NCBI GenBank assembly: GCA_024226315.1
Contig: JAAELT010000035.1
Location: 1 to 64,000 of the forward strand
Source of the DNA: a bacterium
GTDB taxonomy: Bacteria > Acidobacteriota > Thermoanaerobaculia > Multivoradales > J023
Direction: 5' to 3'
DNA length: 64,000 nt
In this document: piece by piece, positions 37,041-45,939 of the stretch
Position numbering within the stretch: the stretch's first letter is position 1
Layout of the letters: each line of letters starts with the position of its first letter
Made by a program: the position numbers and the translations under genes
The notes under the pieces: generated by a model
Database searches by the model: none
What the model was told of the DNA's origin: nothing
What the model saw: the letters and a program-made list of their open reading frames with translations, nothing else

Positions 37041-37787
37041 TTGCGGATCCATCCTCGAGAGTTGTCCACTCTGAAACAGACTCAGGCATTCGTGATCGGC
37101 CTCGTGCTGGGAGGCCTCGCGGCCGCCGTTACCGCCGGCGAGCTGCCGGACCCGAGCGCCCCGGGGCTGAGCGTCAGCGAGCGGTACGAAGCTCTCGTCG
37201 AGCGCGCTGCCATCGAGCGGGCCGGGATGCGCACCCTGGAGGCCGAGTTCGAGCAGCTCAAGGAGAGCCGCTTCCTGCTCGCGCCCGAAGAATCGGGCGG
37301 CACGTTCTCCTACCAGTCGCCCGACCGCGTGCGCTGGCACTTCACTTCGCCGGTGGAGGTGATCACGATTCTCCGCGGGCCGGAGATGCTGACCTGGCAC
37401 CAGGGGCAGGGGGACACCGAGCGCCTGGAGGTCGGCCGACAGGCCGAGCACATCCTGGAGCTGCTGGGTCCGGGGGCTTCGCTCGCCACCCTCCAGAGGT
37501 ACTTCACCGTGCGGGCGACCTTTCCGGCGACACCCGGAGAGCCGTACCGGTTGCAGCTCGATCCCCGCGTTCCCCGGATCGAGCGACGGATCCAGTCGAT
37601 GACCATCCATCTCGATCCGGACCTGTTCGTGCCGGTCTACATGCGTCTCGTCGAGCCGGGGGGTGAGGCCACCGAGCTGCGATTCGCGTCGGTGAAGATC
37701 AATGGCGAGATCCCGGAGGCACGCTTCCAGCTCGACGCCGAAAGCCTCCCGAACAAGAGGGTCGAGAGTGAATCTCCGCCAGGATAG
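37041..37787 (+). CDS. LolA-like outer-membrane lipoprotein carrier
   Basis: 248 residues from TTG 37041; TTG 37062 is an equally good start and would put the signal peptide (QAFVIGLVLGGLAAAVTA) nearer the N-terminus. The mature domain is an open LolA barrel: MRTLEAEFEQLKESRFL, GTFSYQSPDRVRWHFTSP, LYxxxP-type strands and a C-terminal GGEATELRFASVKINGEIP. LolA-like proteins shuttle lipids or lipid-linked products through the periplasm. The end overlaps the chorismatase-like gene by 20 bases. In xanthomonadin and aryl-polyene clusters a LolA paralogue accompanies pigment synthesis, which may be relevant here. Confidence 0.85.
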   Translation: MRIHPRELSTLKQTQAFVIGLVLGGLAAAVTAGELPDPSAPGLSVSERYEALVERAAIERAGMRTLEAEFEQLKESRFLLAPEESGGTFSYQSPDRVRWHFTSPVEVITILRGPEMLTWHQGQGDTERLEVGRQAEHILELLGPGASLATLQRYFTVRATFPATPGEPYRLQLDPRVPRIERRIQSMTIHLDPDLFVPVYMRLVEPGGEATELRFASVKINGEIPEARFQLDAESLPNKRVESESPPG

Positions 37788-38730
37788 CCGGCAGCCAGGG
37801 CGGAGCGCGCCCGCTCCGCCTCGCTGGGTCCTCGATCTGACGGACTCCGAGAGCGCGACCTGGCGGCAGGCAGGCTCCGGACTCTGGGCGCGGACTTCGT
37901 CCGACGACCATCACACCTTCACGTCGGTGATCTGCCGGGACGTCCTGGGGCTGGAGGCCGAGGACTTCGCGCGCCGCACGGTCGAAGCCTATCGGCTTCT
38001 GGGTGCACAGCTCGAGGGGCGCCGCGCCGAGAATCTGGTGCGGGTGTGGAACTTCATTCCCGGTATCCTGTCCGCCGTCGGCGATCTACCGCACCGCTAC
38101 ATGTCGTTCAACGTCGGCCGCTATTCCGCCTACGACGAGTGGTTCCGCGGTCATGGTGGTTTCGATCGTGAGCTGGCCACCGCGTCCGGCGTCGGTCACC
38201 GCGGAGCGGACCTGGTGATCCACGGGCTGGCATCGTCCTCGCCGGGAGTGCCGGTGGAGAATCCACGACAGATCCCCGCCTATCGCTATTCACTCCGCTA
38301 CGGTCCTCTACCTCCCTGTTTCGCACGAGCCACCCGGGCGGAGCTCGCCTCGATGCGCCGCCCGTGGCTGCTGGTCGGGGGGACCGCCAGCGTCCGCGGC
38401 GAGGACACGATGCATGCCGGCGATCTAGACGCTCAGTGCCGGGAGACCACGAAGAACCTGGCCTCGGTGGCGTCGGCTGCCCTGACCCGCGAGGGCGTCG
38501 ACGACGCTGCCACGTGGGAGAGTCGTGAGCTCATGGAGCGCTACCGGCACCTGCGGATCTACTACGTCCTCGAGCAGCACGAGCAGCGGCTCGTCAGCTG
38601 GGCGAAGGAGCACTTCGCGCATGCCGACGTCGAGCTCGTGCGTGCAGACCTGTGCCGGGACGGTCTGCTGATCGAGATCGAAGGCGTCGCCGAGCTCGGG
38701 CCGGCGTTTCCCAAGGGTCTCCGCAACTGA
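37768..38730 (+). CDS. chorismatase-like protein (FkbO/Hyg5/XanB2 family)
   Basis: 320 residues from GTG 37768, preceded by AAGAGG and overlapping the LolA-like gene by 20 bases. Family signatures are clear: VRVWNFIPGI, RYMSFNVGRYSAYDEWF, ADLVIHGLASS, VENPRQIPAYRYS, LVGGTASVRGEDTMH, and a C-terminal RADLCRDGLLIEIEG that carries the catalytic Glu. These YjgF-fold enzymes split chorismate into 3-hydroxybenzoate, 4-hydroxybenzoate or a dihydroxycyclohexadiene carboxylate plus pyruvate. XanB2 does this for xanthomonadin and coenzyme Q. Which product arises cannot be read from the sequence alone. Confidence 0.8.
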   Translation: MNLRQDSRQPGRSAPAPPRWVLDLTDSESATWRQAGSGLWARTSSDDHHTFTSVICRDVLGLEAEDFARRTVEAYRLLGAQLEGRRAENLVRVWNFIPGILSAVGDLPHRYMSFNVGRYSAYDEWFRGHGGFDRELATASGVGHRGADLVIHGLASSSPGVPVENPRQIPAYRYSLRYGPLPPCFARATRAELASMRRPWLLVGGTASVRGEDTMHAGDLDAQCRETTKNLASVASAALTREGVDDAATWESRELMERYRHLRIYYVLEQHEQRLVSWAKEHFAHADVELVRADLCRDGLLIEIEGVAELGPAFPKGLRN

Positions 38731-38920
38731 GCAGCGACAGCGTCGATCAGCCAGGCATGGACCTGGAAGCGAAGCTGGACCGGCTGTATCGGTCGCCGGA
38801 AGAGGCACGCCGGGAGCATGACCGGTTGATCAGAGATTCCGCCGACTAACCCCTGTCCGGCGACCGGGGACCTAAAGGGCCGAGAATCGAGCCCGTTCAT
38901 TCGGTGATACAAAAGGACGC

Positions 38921-39436
38921 ATGTCTTCGGCCAGCGAGCGCTTCGAGGAGTTGGTCCGCGATTACTCGCGGGTGATGGCGGCGGCCATCCGGCGGGTTTG
39001 CGGCCGGCGCCATGGCACGCTCGCGGCCGACGTCGAGCAGGAGGTTCATCTCGCTCTGTGGAAAAGGCTGCAGGGTGGGAACGAAATCACCTACCCGGTC
39101 TCCTACCTCTACAAGATGGCGTTGACGACGGCCCTGGCGGCCATTCGCAAGATCGAGCGTGAAGCTCCGTTGTTCTCCGAGGAGGCGGCGGCTCCGCCGG
39201 ATTCCGGATCCGCGGCGCCCGCCAACCTGTATCCGGTCGAGCGGTCGCGCTTGATCGATCAAGTGCTCGGCAAGCTCGACGCCGACCACGCCCGGGCCCT
39301 TCGCGCCTATCTCGCGGGGTTCAATCACAAAGAGGTGGCGTCGCTCTTCGACTGGAGCGAATCGGTCGCCCGTCACAAGATCTACCGTGGCATCGAGCGG
39401 CTGAAAGCCCAGATGCGCGAGGAGCGAGTCCAATGA
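38921..39436 (+). CDS. ECF-type RNA polymerase sigma factor
   Basis: 171 residues, preceded by AAAAGGA. Region 2 (about 8-75) shows FEELVRDYSRVMAAAIRRV and DVEQEVHLALWKRL, the -10 recognition helix, and YPVSYLYKMALTTALAAIRK. An Ala/Pro-rich linker follows. Region 4 (about 110-165) has LIDQVLGKLDADHARALRAY, HKEVASLFDWSESVARHKIY, a helix-turn-helix for the -35. The ATGA overlap with the anti-sigma gene shows a coupled pair. It should direct transcription of its own operon and a small regulon (inference). Confidence 0.92.
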   Translation: MSSASERFEELVRDYSRVMAAAIRRVCGRRHGTLAADVEQEVHLALWKRLQGGNEITYPVSYLYKMALTTALAAIRKIEREAPLFSEEAAAPPDSGSAAPANLYPVERSRLIDQVLGKLDADHARALRAYLAGFNHKEVASLFDWSESVARHKIYRGIERLKAQMREERVQ

Positions 39437-40104
39437 GCGTCGAGACGCTTTCAGACAGCCAGCTCGCCGAGCTTCGGGCGAGTTACCGGCAGGCGATGGA
39501 CGCGGGCTCCGAGTCCTGCCCCGAGGACGAGAACCTGGCGGCACTGGCCACCGGGGAGCTCGGCGGCGAGAGCCCGGGGCTCGCCGATCACGTGGTCTCC
39601 TGCCGGCGGTGCGCCGAGCGCTACCGGACCCTGCGCGAGCTGCATTTGGCGGCGGAGGGGCGGACCGGTGGCCGGGTGACGCGCTGGCGGCGACCGCTGC
39701 GAGCGACCTTCGCGGTCGCGGCGATGCTGGTCGTGGCGCTCGGTCTCTACCATTTCCTCGCTCCGCCGACGCCGGACTCGTCGCGGAGCGGAGCGGGGGA
39801 TCAGCTGCGCACGACCGTTTCGGAGCTCGAGGTGACGCCGGCCGACGGCGCCGTCCTCGGCGCGCCGCCGCGCTCGCTCGCGTGGCCGGCACAGACCGGT
39901 GCCGGGACCTACCGTGTGCACCTGTTCGACGCCGGCGCCGAGCCGTTGTGGGAGAGCGGGCCGCTGAGCGAGCCCGGGGTGGACCTGCCGGAACCGCAGG
40001 TCGCCGAGCTCCGCTCCGGAGGCTCCTTCTTCTGGGTCGTGCGGATGAGCGGTTTCTCCCAGCGCCGTGAGCTGGGACCGTTCTGGTTCGAGGTCGGCGG
40101 GTGA
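39433..40104 (+). CDS. membrane-spanning anti-sigma factor
   Basis: 223 residues. The cytoplasmic part carries a zinc-finger anti-sigma motif: His53 in ADHVVSC, Cys57 and Cys60 (CRRC). One membrane helix follows (TFAVAAMLVVALGLYHFLA, about 90-108). The extracytoplasmic part (about 125-223) is a beta-sandwich resembling a fibronectin III domain (VTPADGAVLGAPPRSLAW; TYRVHLFDAG; GGSFFWVVRMSGF). It overlaps the sigma gene by four bases and the CHAT gene by four, so its level is tied to both. The outer domain is the likely sensor or cleavage region. Confidence 0.85.
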   Translation: MSVETLSDSQLAELRASYRQAMDAGSESCPEDENLAALATGELGGESPGLADHVVSCRRCAERYRTLRELHLAAEGRTGGRVTRWRRPLRATFAVAAMLVVALGLYHFLAPPTPDSSRSGAGDQLRTTVSELEVTPADGAVLGAPPRSLAWPAQTGAGTYRVHLFDAGAEPLWESGPLSEPGVDLPEPQVAELRSGGSFFWVVRMSGFSQRRELGPFWFEVGG

Positions 40105-43100
40105 GACGTGGTGCCCGCGTCAGCATGGCGATCGGCCTGTTGACGCTCGCGGCAGGCGGGTGCGGGTCTCCCGCTCCCGAATCCGAGGCGGGGGGAGTGA
40201 TCGTCGAGGAGGCCGCGGTGGGCGGGGCGGCGGCGCGTGCCGGTCTCGTCGCCGGCGACCGGATCGTCGGCTGGCGCCGTGCTGGCGACCCGGCGCGCGG
40301 CATTGAGCCAGCGGCCGGCAAGCTGGAGTCACCGCTCGATATGGACCGGGTGGAGTCGGCGGCCAGTCTGGCCGAGGTCACTCTCGGTGTTCTTCGCGGC
40401 GGCCAGCGCCTGGAGATGACCCTGCCGCCGGCTCGCTGGCGGCTGGACGTACGCCCCGACCTGGCCGCGCGCGACCTCGCGGATCTCGACGAAGCACGGC
40501 GCCGGATCGCCGAGGGCGACGTCGACGCGGGCCTCGAGCTCTGGCGGCAGCTCGCCGGGCGCTCGATGAACGGCGGCCACGTTCACGAAGCTCTGTGGCT
40601 GTTGAGCGAGCTGACCGACGCGCTCGAGGACGCCGGCCATAGCGAAGAAGCGGCCGCCGTCCATGAACAGGCCGTGGGCTCGGCCGCGGACGACGCGGAG
40701 AACGATCTCTGGCTGTGGGAACGGCGCGGCGACGGCGTCAGCCCGGCACAGGGCGCCGCGGTCTACTCCGCGGCGCTGGCGCTCCCCGGCGTCGATGAAG
40801 CCGCCCGGGCACGCCTGCTCTGCAAGCGCTGCGTCTCGGCCTATAGGCGGAGCCTGACCGACGAAGCCGAGCCCGACTGCCTCGAGTCCCTGGACCTCTG
40901 GCGTTCCCTGGCTCCCGGCGGGCTCGACGAGATCCAGGACGAGGTCCTGCTGGCCAAGATGAAGCGCAACCGTGGCGAGATCGACGCCGCCGTGGAGCGG
41001 CTGACGACGTCTCTCGACGCCGCCGTCGAGCTGGACGGCGGGAGCCGTCTGCATGCCGAGGTGCTGAGCGAGATGGGAATCGTGGAACAGTACCGGGGCG
41101 ACCTGGCGGCGGCACAGCGCCGGCAGAGGCAGTCCCTGGAGATCCTGGAGCACCTCGGCGTGCGCGATCAGAGCCTCGGCCAGGCGCGGATGGGACTGGG
41201 AATCGTCGCCTGGAACCGCGGCGCCCTGGACCTGGCCCAGGAGCAATTCTCGAGCGCCCTCGAGGTCTTCGAGGAAACCGCGCCGGAGACGCCGTTCGAA
41301 GCCTGGAGCCTTCAGGGGCTGGGATTGCTGGCCCAGGAACGCGGCGACTTCGACGCCGCCGAGCGTTTCTTGCGCCGAAGTCTGGCGGTCAACGAGGCGG
41401 CGGCGGGGCTCGAAGACATCTCCTCGTCGCTGTCGAATCTGGGCAGTGTGGCCGCCTCTCGTGGCGACCTGCCGGAGGCGATCGACTACTACCAGCAGGC
41501 CCTCCGGATCTCCGAAGAGCTGCATCCGGACAGCCGCAATATGGCGCGGCTCCTGGGCAACCTGGGCGACCTGCGGGCCAGGAACGGCGAGCTCGAGGAA
41601 GCCCGGCGCCTGCTGGACCGCTCACTGGCCTGGAACGAACGACACGCCGCGGGCAGCATCAGCCATGGTTATCAGTTGCTCCAGCGTGGCAAGCTCGAGC
41701 GGCAGCAGGGCCGTCTTGCCGCCGCCGAGGCGTTCTTCGTCCGCGCCCTCGACATCCGGCGGCGGCTGGCGCCCGGTAGCGCCCAGGAGGCCGTGGCGCT
41801 CCACGCCCTCGCCGTCCTGCGCCGCGAGCAGGGGCGACCGCGCGAGGCACGGGAGCTGCTCGAGCAAGCCGTGGTGGCGCTCGACCAGCAGCTCGTTCGC
41901 CTCGGCGGCGTCAGCGAAGACGCGGCGTCTTTCGCGGCTCGCTTCGCCCCGATCTACAAGGAGCTCACTGCCCTGTTGCTGGAGCTCGGCGAGGAAGCTT
42001 CGGCTTTCGAGATCACGGAGCGCTATCGGGCCCGCGGCCTGTTGGCGATGCTCGGACGCCGCGACCTGTTGCTCGAGCGGGATCTGCCCGCCAGCCTGAC
42101 CGAGCGGCATAGAGAGCTGGCCCGCTCCTACGAACAGGCGCAGAAAAGACTGGCCAGCCTCGACGCGAGCGCCGATGCCGCCCAGGTGGAGGTGCTGGCC
42201 GCTCGGATGGAGACTCTGAAGCAGAGGCGTCAGGCGGTGGCGGCCGAGATCATGGAAGCGTCGCCTCGGTATGGCAGCCTGGCCTTTCCAGAACCCCTCG
42301 GCGTCGCCGCGGCTGCCGGAGTCCTGGATCCGGGAACCCTGCTGCTCTCCTACGCCGTGTTGCCCGAGGAGACGGTGCTCTTCGCGCTCGACGCCGGCGG
42401 CGACCTTCAGACCGTGACCCTCGAGCAGGGGGAGGACGAGCTGAGGCACGCCGTCGAGGCCTTCCTCTACCTGATTCGCAGCCCGCGGGCCGAGGGCGCC
42501 CGGGACGGCTTGAGCCGCCGCGCGGAGGAGCTGTACCGGCGCCTGATGAGGCCGGCCGCGGAGCGGATCGCGGCCGCCGAACGCCTGCTCGTCGTGCCCG
42601 ACGGTCCCTTGCACGCCCTGCCTTTCGCCGCATTGGCGACCGGCTCGGGAGAACGGTACCTGATCGCCCACAAGCCGATCCACACCGCGGCGTCGGTGAC
42701 GGTGTACGGCCAGCTCAAGAACCAGCGACGGGAAGCCGCGATTCGCCGTCCGGAGCAATTGGTGGCGTTCGGGGACCCGCGCTATTCCGCCGCCAAGGCC
42801 GCCGTGGGCAAGCCGGAAACGGCCGCGGCGCCGGTCTTGCGCGCTTCGCCGCTCGCCCCGCTGCCTGCGACACGCGCCGAAGTCGAAGCGGTGGCGACGC
42901 TGTTTCCGACCTCAGAGGTCTACCTGGGGGTCGAGGCCACCGAAGAACGGGTCAAGGCGCTCGACGGCGCCGCTCGAGTGGTGCACTTCGCGCTCCACAG
43001 CGTGGTCGACCACCGGTTTCCGCTCGACTCCTATCTGGCTCTCTCGGCACCGGAGGGCGCCGGGGGCGAGAACGGCTCTCTGCAGGCCTGGGAGGTGTTC

Positions 43101-43508
43101 GAGCAGCTGCGCCTGGATGCCGATCTGGTCACCCTCTCGGCCTGCGAAACGGGGTTGGGCGAGGAAGTCGGAGGCGAAGGGCTCGTCGGGCTGACGCGAG
43201 CCTTTCAGTACGCCGGCGCTCGCTCGATCGTCGCCTCCTTGTGGAGCGTCTCAGACCGCTCCACCAGCGCGCTGATGGAGCGCTTCTACGCCCACCTGCG
43301 CGCCGGCCGCTCCAAAGACGAGGCCCTGCGCGCCGCCCAGCTCGACCTGCTGCGCCGGCCGGTTGCGCTGCCGCGGGCGAAGGTGGCCTTCCTGGAAACG
43401 CCCGGACTCTTCCTGCGCGGTCTCCTGGCGCCGGCGGACGCCGAGCGGATCGACGCCTCGCATCCCTTCCACTGGGCGGCGTTTCAGCTCTCCGGCGACT
43501 GGCGCTGA
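40101..43508 (+). CDS. PDZ-TPR-CHAT protease-like protein
   Basis: 1135 residues from GTG 40101, with a four-base GTGA overlap; an ATG nine codons on is an alternative. The N-terminus reads as an export signal ending at a Cys (MAIGLLTLAAGGC), possibly a lipoprotein. A PDZ-like domain follows (about 31-115, GGAAARAGLVAGDRIVGW). At least nine tetratricopeptide repeats fill about 130-650 (RGDLAAAQRRQRQSLEILEHLG and similar). The C-terminal CHAT domain (about 740-1135) is a caspase/separase-type cysteine protease with His about 966 (VHFALHS) and Cys about 1015 (TLSACETGLG), followed by GARSIVASLWSVSD. Both catalytic residues are present, so it may be an active peptidase. The operon context points to control of the anti-sigma factor. 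Confidence 0.9.
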   Translation: MRRGARVSMAIGLLTLAAGGCGSPAPESEAGGVIVEEAAVGGAAARAGLVAGDRIVGWRRAGDPARGIEPAAGKLESPLDMDRVESAASLAEVTLGVLRGGQRLEMTLPPARWRLDVRPDLAARDLADLDEARRRIAEGDVDAGLELWRQLAGRSMNGGHVHEALWLLSELTDALEDAGHSEEAAAVHEQAVGSAADDAENDLWLWERRGDGVSPAQGAAVYSAALALPGVDEAARARLLCKRCVSAYRRSLTDEAEPDCLESLDLWRSLAPGGLDEIQDEVLLAKMKRNRGEIDAAVERLTTSLDAAVELDGGSRLHAEVLSEMGIVEQYRGDLAAAQRRQRQSLEILEHLGVRDQSLGQARMGLGIVAWNRGALDLAQEQFSSALEVFEETAPETPFEAWSLQGLGLLAQERGDFDAAERFLRRSLAVNEAAAGLEDISSSLSNLGSVAASRGDLPEAIDYYQQALRISEELHPDSRNMARLLGNLGDLRARNGELEEARRLLDRSLAWNERHAAGSISHGYQLLQRGKLERQQGRLAAAEAFFVRALDIRRRLAPGSAQEAVALHALAVLRREQGRPREARELLEQAVVALDQQLVRLGGVSEDAASFAARFAPIYKELTALLLELGEEASAFEITERYRARGLLAMLGRRDLLLERDLPASLTERHRELARSYEQAQKRLASLDASADAAQVEVLAARMETLKQRRQAVAAEIMEASPRYGSLAFPEPLGVAAAAGVLDPGTLLLSYAVLPEETVLFALDAGGDLQTVTLEQGEDELRHAVEAFLYLIRSPRAEGARDGLSRRAEELYRRLMRPAAERIAAAERLLVVPDGPLHALPFAALATGSGERYLIAHKPIHTAASVTVYGQLKNQRREAAIRRPEQLVAFGDPRYSAAKAAVGKPETAAAPVLRASPLAPLPATRAEVEAVATLFPTSEVYLGVEATEERVKALDGAARVVHFALHSVVDHRFPLDSYLALSAPEGAGGENGSLQAWEVFEQLRLDADLVTLSACETGLGEEVGGEGLVGLTRAFQYAGARSIVASLWSVSDRSTSALMERFYAHLRAGRSKDEALRAAQLDLLRRPVALPRAKVAFLETPGLFLRGLLAPADAERIDASHPFHWAAFQLSGDWR

Positions 43509-43511
43509 CGA

Positions 43512-44720
43512 TCAGGCCTTCGCCGGCACCGGCTTCACCGCGCGTTCCGGCGCGTTGAACGCCGGGATGCCGGTGATCCTTTCGCCGATCACCAGGGTGT
43601 GGATGTCGTGGGTCCCCTCGTAGGTGAAGACCGACTCGATGTTCAGCATGTGCCGGATCACCGGGTAGTCGTCGACGATGCCGTTGGCCCCCAGGATCTC
43701 TCGCGCCAGGCGCGCGCACTCTCGCGCCACCCAGACGTTGTTCTTCTTGCCCATCGAGATCTGGTAGTGCTGCACCCGGCCGGCGTCCTTGAGCTTGCCG
43801 AGCTGGTGGGCGAGCAGCTGCCCCTTGGTGATCTCGGTGATCATCCACACCAGCTTGTCCTGCACCATCTGGTGGCTGGCGATCGGCTGGCCGCTGAACT
43901 GGACGCGCTCCTTGGCGTACTCGAGCGCCGTGTGGTAGCACTCCATGGCCGAGCCGATGCCGCCCCAGGCGATGCCGTAGCGAGCCTGGTTGAGACACAT
44001 CAGCGCGTTCTTGACGCCGACCGTCTCGGGCAGGATGGCGTCGGCCGGAATGCGGCAGTTGACGAAGCCGAGCTCGGAGGTGGTGGAGGTTCGCAGCGAG
44101 AACTTTCCGTGCTGGTTGGAAGTGGTGAATCCGGGCGTTCCCTTTTCCACCAGGAAGCCGCGGATGCCGTCCTCGGTCCGGGCCCAGACCACCGCGACGT
44201 CGGCCAGGGTGCCGTTGGTGATCCACTGCTTGGAGCCGTTGAGCACCCACTCCTGACCCTCCCGGCGCGCGGTCGTCCGCATGCCGCCGGGGTTCGAGCC
44301 GTAATCGGGCTCGGTGAGGCCGAAACAGCCGATCGCCTCGCCGGAGCCGAGGGCCGGAATCCAGCGGTCCTTCTGGGCCTTCGAGCCGAAGGTGTAGATC
44401 GGGTACATCACCAGGGAGCTCTGCACCGAGACGAAGCTGCGCAGCCCTGAGTCGCCGCGCTCGAGCTCCTGCATGATCAGGCCGTAGGCGACGTTGCCCA
44501 GACCCGCGAGACCGTAGTCGTCGATACTGGCGCCGAACAGGCCGAGCTTGGCGATCTCGGGCACCAGCTCCAGGGGAGTGCGGGCGTCGCGGTGACACTC
44601 CTCGATGATCGGTTTGACCAGATCGTCGACGAACTCACGGACGGTCTCGCGCACCAGCTTCTCCTCGTCGGAGAGCAGTGCGTCGAGCTCCAGGTAATCG
44701 ACGCCGGGAAAGCGGTTCAC
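43512..44720 (-). CDS. gcdH: acyl-CoA dehydrogenase, glutaryl-CoA dehydrogenase-like
   Basis: 402 residues, FAD-dependent acyl-CoA dehydrogenase fold. Signatures: GSGEAIGCFGLTEPDYGSNP, WVLNGSKQWITNGTLADV, and the catalytic Glu about 368 in YEGTHDIHTLVIG. Several details fit glutaryl-CoA dehydrogenase: RSFVSVQSSLVMYPI with an Arg at the place of the carboxylate-binding Arg, GFVEKGTPG-like FLVEKGTPGF, and a C-terminal GERITGIPAF. It would oxidise and decarboxylate glutaryl-CoA to crotonyl-CoA in lysine/tryptophan breakdown. No other degradation genes are near. Non-glutaryl relatives cannot be fully excluded. Confidence 0.88.
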   Translation of the reverse strand: MNRFPGVDYLELDALLSDEEKLVRETVREFVDDLVKPIIEECHRDARTPLELVPEIAKLGLFGASIDDYGLAGLGNVAYGLIMQELERGDSGLRSFVSVQSSLVMYPIYTFGSKAQKDRWIPALGSGEAIGCFGLTEPDYGSNPGGMRTTARREGQEWVLNGSKQWITNGTLADVAVVWARTEDGIRGFLVEKGTPGFTTSNQHGKFSLRTSTTSELGFVNCRIPADAILPETVGVKNALMCLNQARYGIAWGGIGSAMECYHTALEYAKERVQFSGQPIASHQMVQDKLVWMITEITKGQLLAHQLGKLKDAGRVQHYQISMGKKNNVWVARECARLAREILGANGIVDDYPVIRHMLNIESVFTYEGTHDIHTLVIGERITGIPAFNAPERAVKPVPAKA

Positions 44721-44791
44721 GGGAGGCCTCCTCTTTTCTAGATGGGTGCTTCCAGCAAGGAATTGCCGGGCGGCGATAGTATCATGAGGCG

Positions 44792-45061
44792 ATGAGCAAC
44801 TTCATGGGCGGCAGTGCCTACGCCATGGTCCAGCAGGTGGCGGAGGGCTTCATGCTGGTGACCGAGCGGAGCTTCAAGCGCCTCGGTCGCGCCGAGCTCG
44901 ACAAGTTGGGCTTCGAGCTCGAAAAGGTGATGCGGGAGACCCGTGGCGATCTGCCCCCGGCGGACGACCTGCAGGCGATTCAGAAGCGCAACCGCAAGAT
45001 CCAACGGCTCAACACCTGTCGCATGATGCTGCGCACCTATCGCCAGCGGCGTCGCGTCTGA
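44792..45061 (+). CDS. small conserved-looking hypothetical protein
   Basis: 89 residues, helical and strongly basic at the end (RKIQRLNTCRMMLRTYRQRRRV). The middle LGRAELDKLGFELEKVMRETRGD is a clean amphipathic helix. Cytosolic, no known domain. It starts 72 bases from the divergent dehydrogenase gene and is followed after 28 bases by the CPBP protease gene, so it may lead that operon. Function unknown. Confidence 0.65.
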   Translation: MSNFMGGSAYAMVQQVAEGFMLVTERSFKRLGRAELDKLGFELEKVMRETRGDLPPADDLQAIQKRNRKIQRLNTCRMMLRTYRQRRRV

Positions 45062-45089
45062 CGACCCGTCCGTCGAGTGATCCTGCCCG

Positions 45090-45911
45090 ATGCTCCGCCT
45101 GACTGTCGCGTCGATTCTCGCCCTCGCCGCGGCTGTGGCGGTCGACCGGATCTCGGCCCGCCGCGGCCTCGATCCGCCCGGCTTCCGCGATCCCGCCCGG
45201 CGGCTCATGGCGAGCCTGGTCTTGTTCTTCATTTTTCTCGGCGTCTTCCTGCCGGCGGTGAGCTTCGATCTGCCCCGGGACCTCGATCTCGCGTCCATGG
45301 GCTATCTGGAGCTCTTCTTCTTCCAGATCCTGCTCGTGGGGTCGCTGGTGGCCTGGTACGTGCTGGGCTTCGTCGGCGTGGCCGGGCCAGGCGAGCGCCG
45401 CTCGGAGCGCGCCTGGGTCGGGCTCTTCGGGCTGCGCGCGCGCGACGTGGGGCGCGAGCTGGCGGTGGGCGTGTCCGCCGGCGCCTTGGCCTGGTTCGGC
45501 GTGATCGCGGCGGCGCTGGCATTCGGTCTTCTGGTTGCCGCGACCTTTGGCGAGAAAGCCGTCGCTCAGGAGCCCGCGGAGCTGATCGTCTGGATGGCGG
45601 GCCTGCCGGTGGCCCTGCGGCTCGGCATCAGTCTGAGCGCCGGAGTAGCCGAAGAGCTCTTCTTCCGTGGCTTCCTGCAACCCCGCCTGGGCGTCGCCGG
45701 CTCGACGTTCTGCTTCGTCTGTGCCCATCTCGTCTACGGCCAGCCGCTCATGCTCTTCGGCATCACCCTGCTGTCGCTGTTCTACGCGTGGCTGGTGGTC
45801 TGGCGGGGCAGCATCTGGGCGGCGATGGTGGCGCATTTCCTGTTCGACGCGGTCCAGCTGCTGGTGATCATCCCCGGCGTCCTCGAAGTGATCGACCGCG
45901 GTGGCGCCTGA
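45090..45911 (+). CDS. CPBP family intramembrane metalloprotease
   Basis: 273 residues with about seven membrane helices. The Abi/CPBP motifs are in order: EELFFRGFLQPRLG (Glu188, Glu189, Arg193), FVCAHLVYGQ (His of motif 2) and MVAHFLFDAVQLL (motif 3, with Asp at the usual Asn/Asp place). Relatives are Rce1-like proteases that cleave within or next to membrane helices; in bacteria they serve bacteriocin immunity or regulated proteolysis. No substrate is evident nearby. AGAAT-rich promoter elements of the next gene lie at its 3' end. Confidence 0.9.
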   Translation: MLRLTVASILALAAAVAVDRISARRGLDPPGFRDPARRLMASLVLFFIFLGVFLPAVSFDLPRDLDLASMGYLELFFFQILLVGSLVAWYVLGFVGVAGPGERRSERAWVGLFGLRARDVGRELAVGVSAGALAWFGVIAAALAFGLLVAATFGEKAVAQEPAELIVWMAGLPVALRLGISLSAGVAEELFFRGFLQPRLGVAGSTFCFVCAHLVYGQPLMLFGITLLSLFYAWLVVWRGSIWAAMVAHFLFDAVQLLVIIPGVLEVIDRGGA

Positions 45912-45939
45912 GGCCTGTTCTGCTAGAATGCGCGCCGCA

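Noticed and set aside
38757..38849. 30-codon frame after the chorismatase-like gene
   Set aside because: It reads MDLEAKLDRLYRSPEEARRE and looks helical, but is too short to support, has no clear ribosome binding site and no family match.
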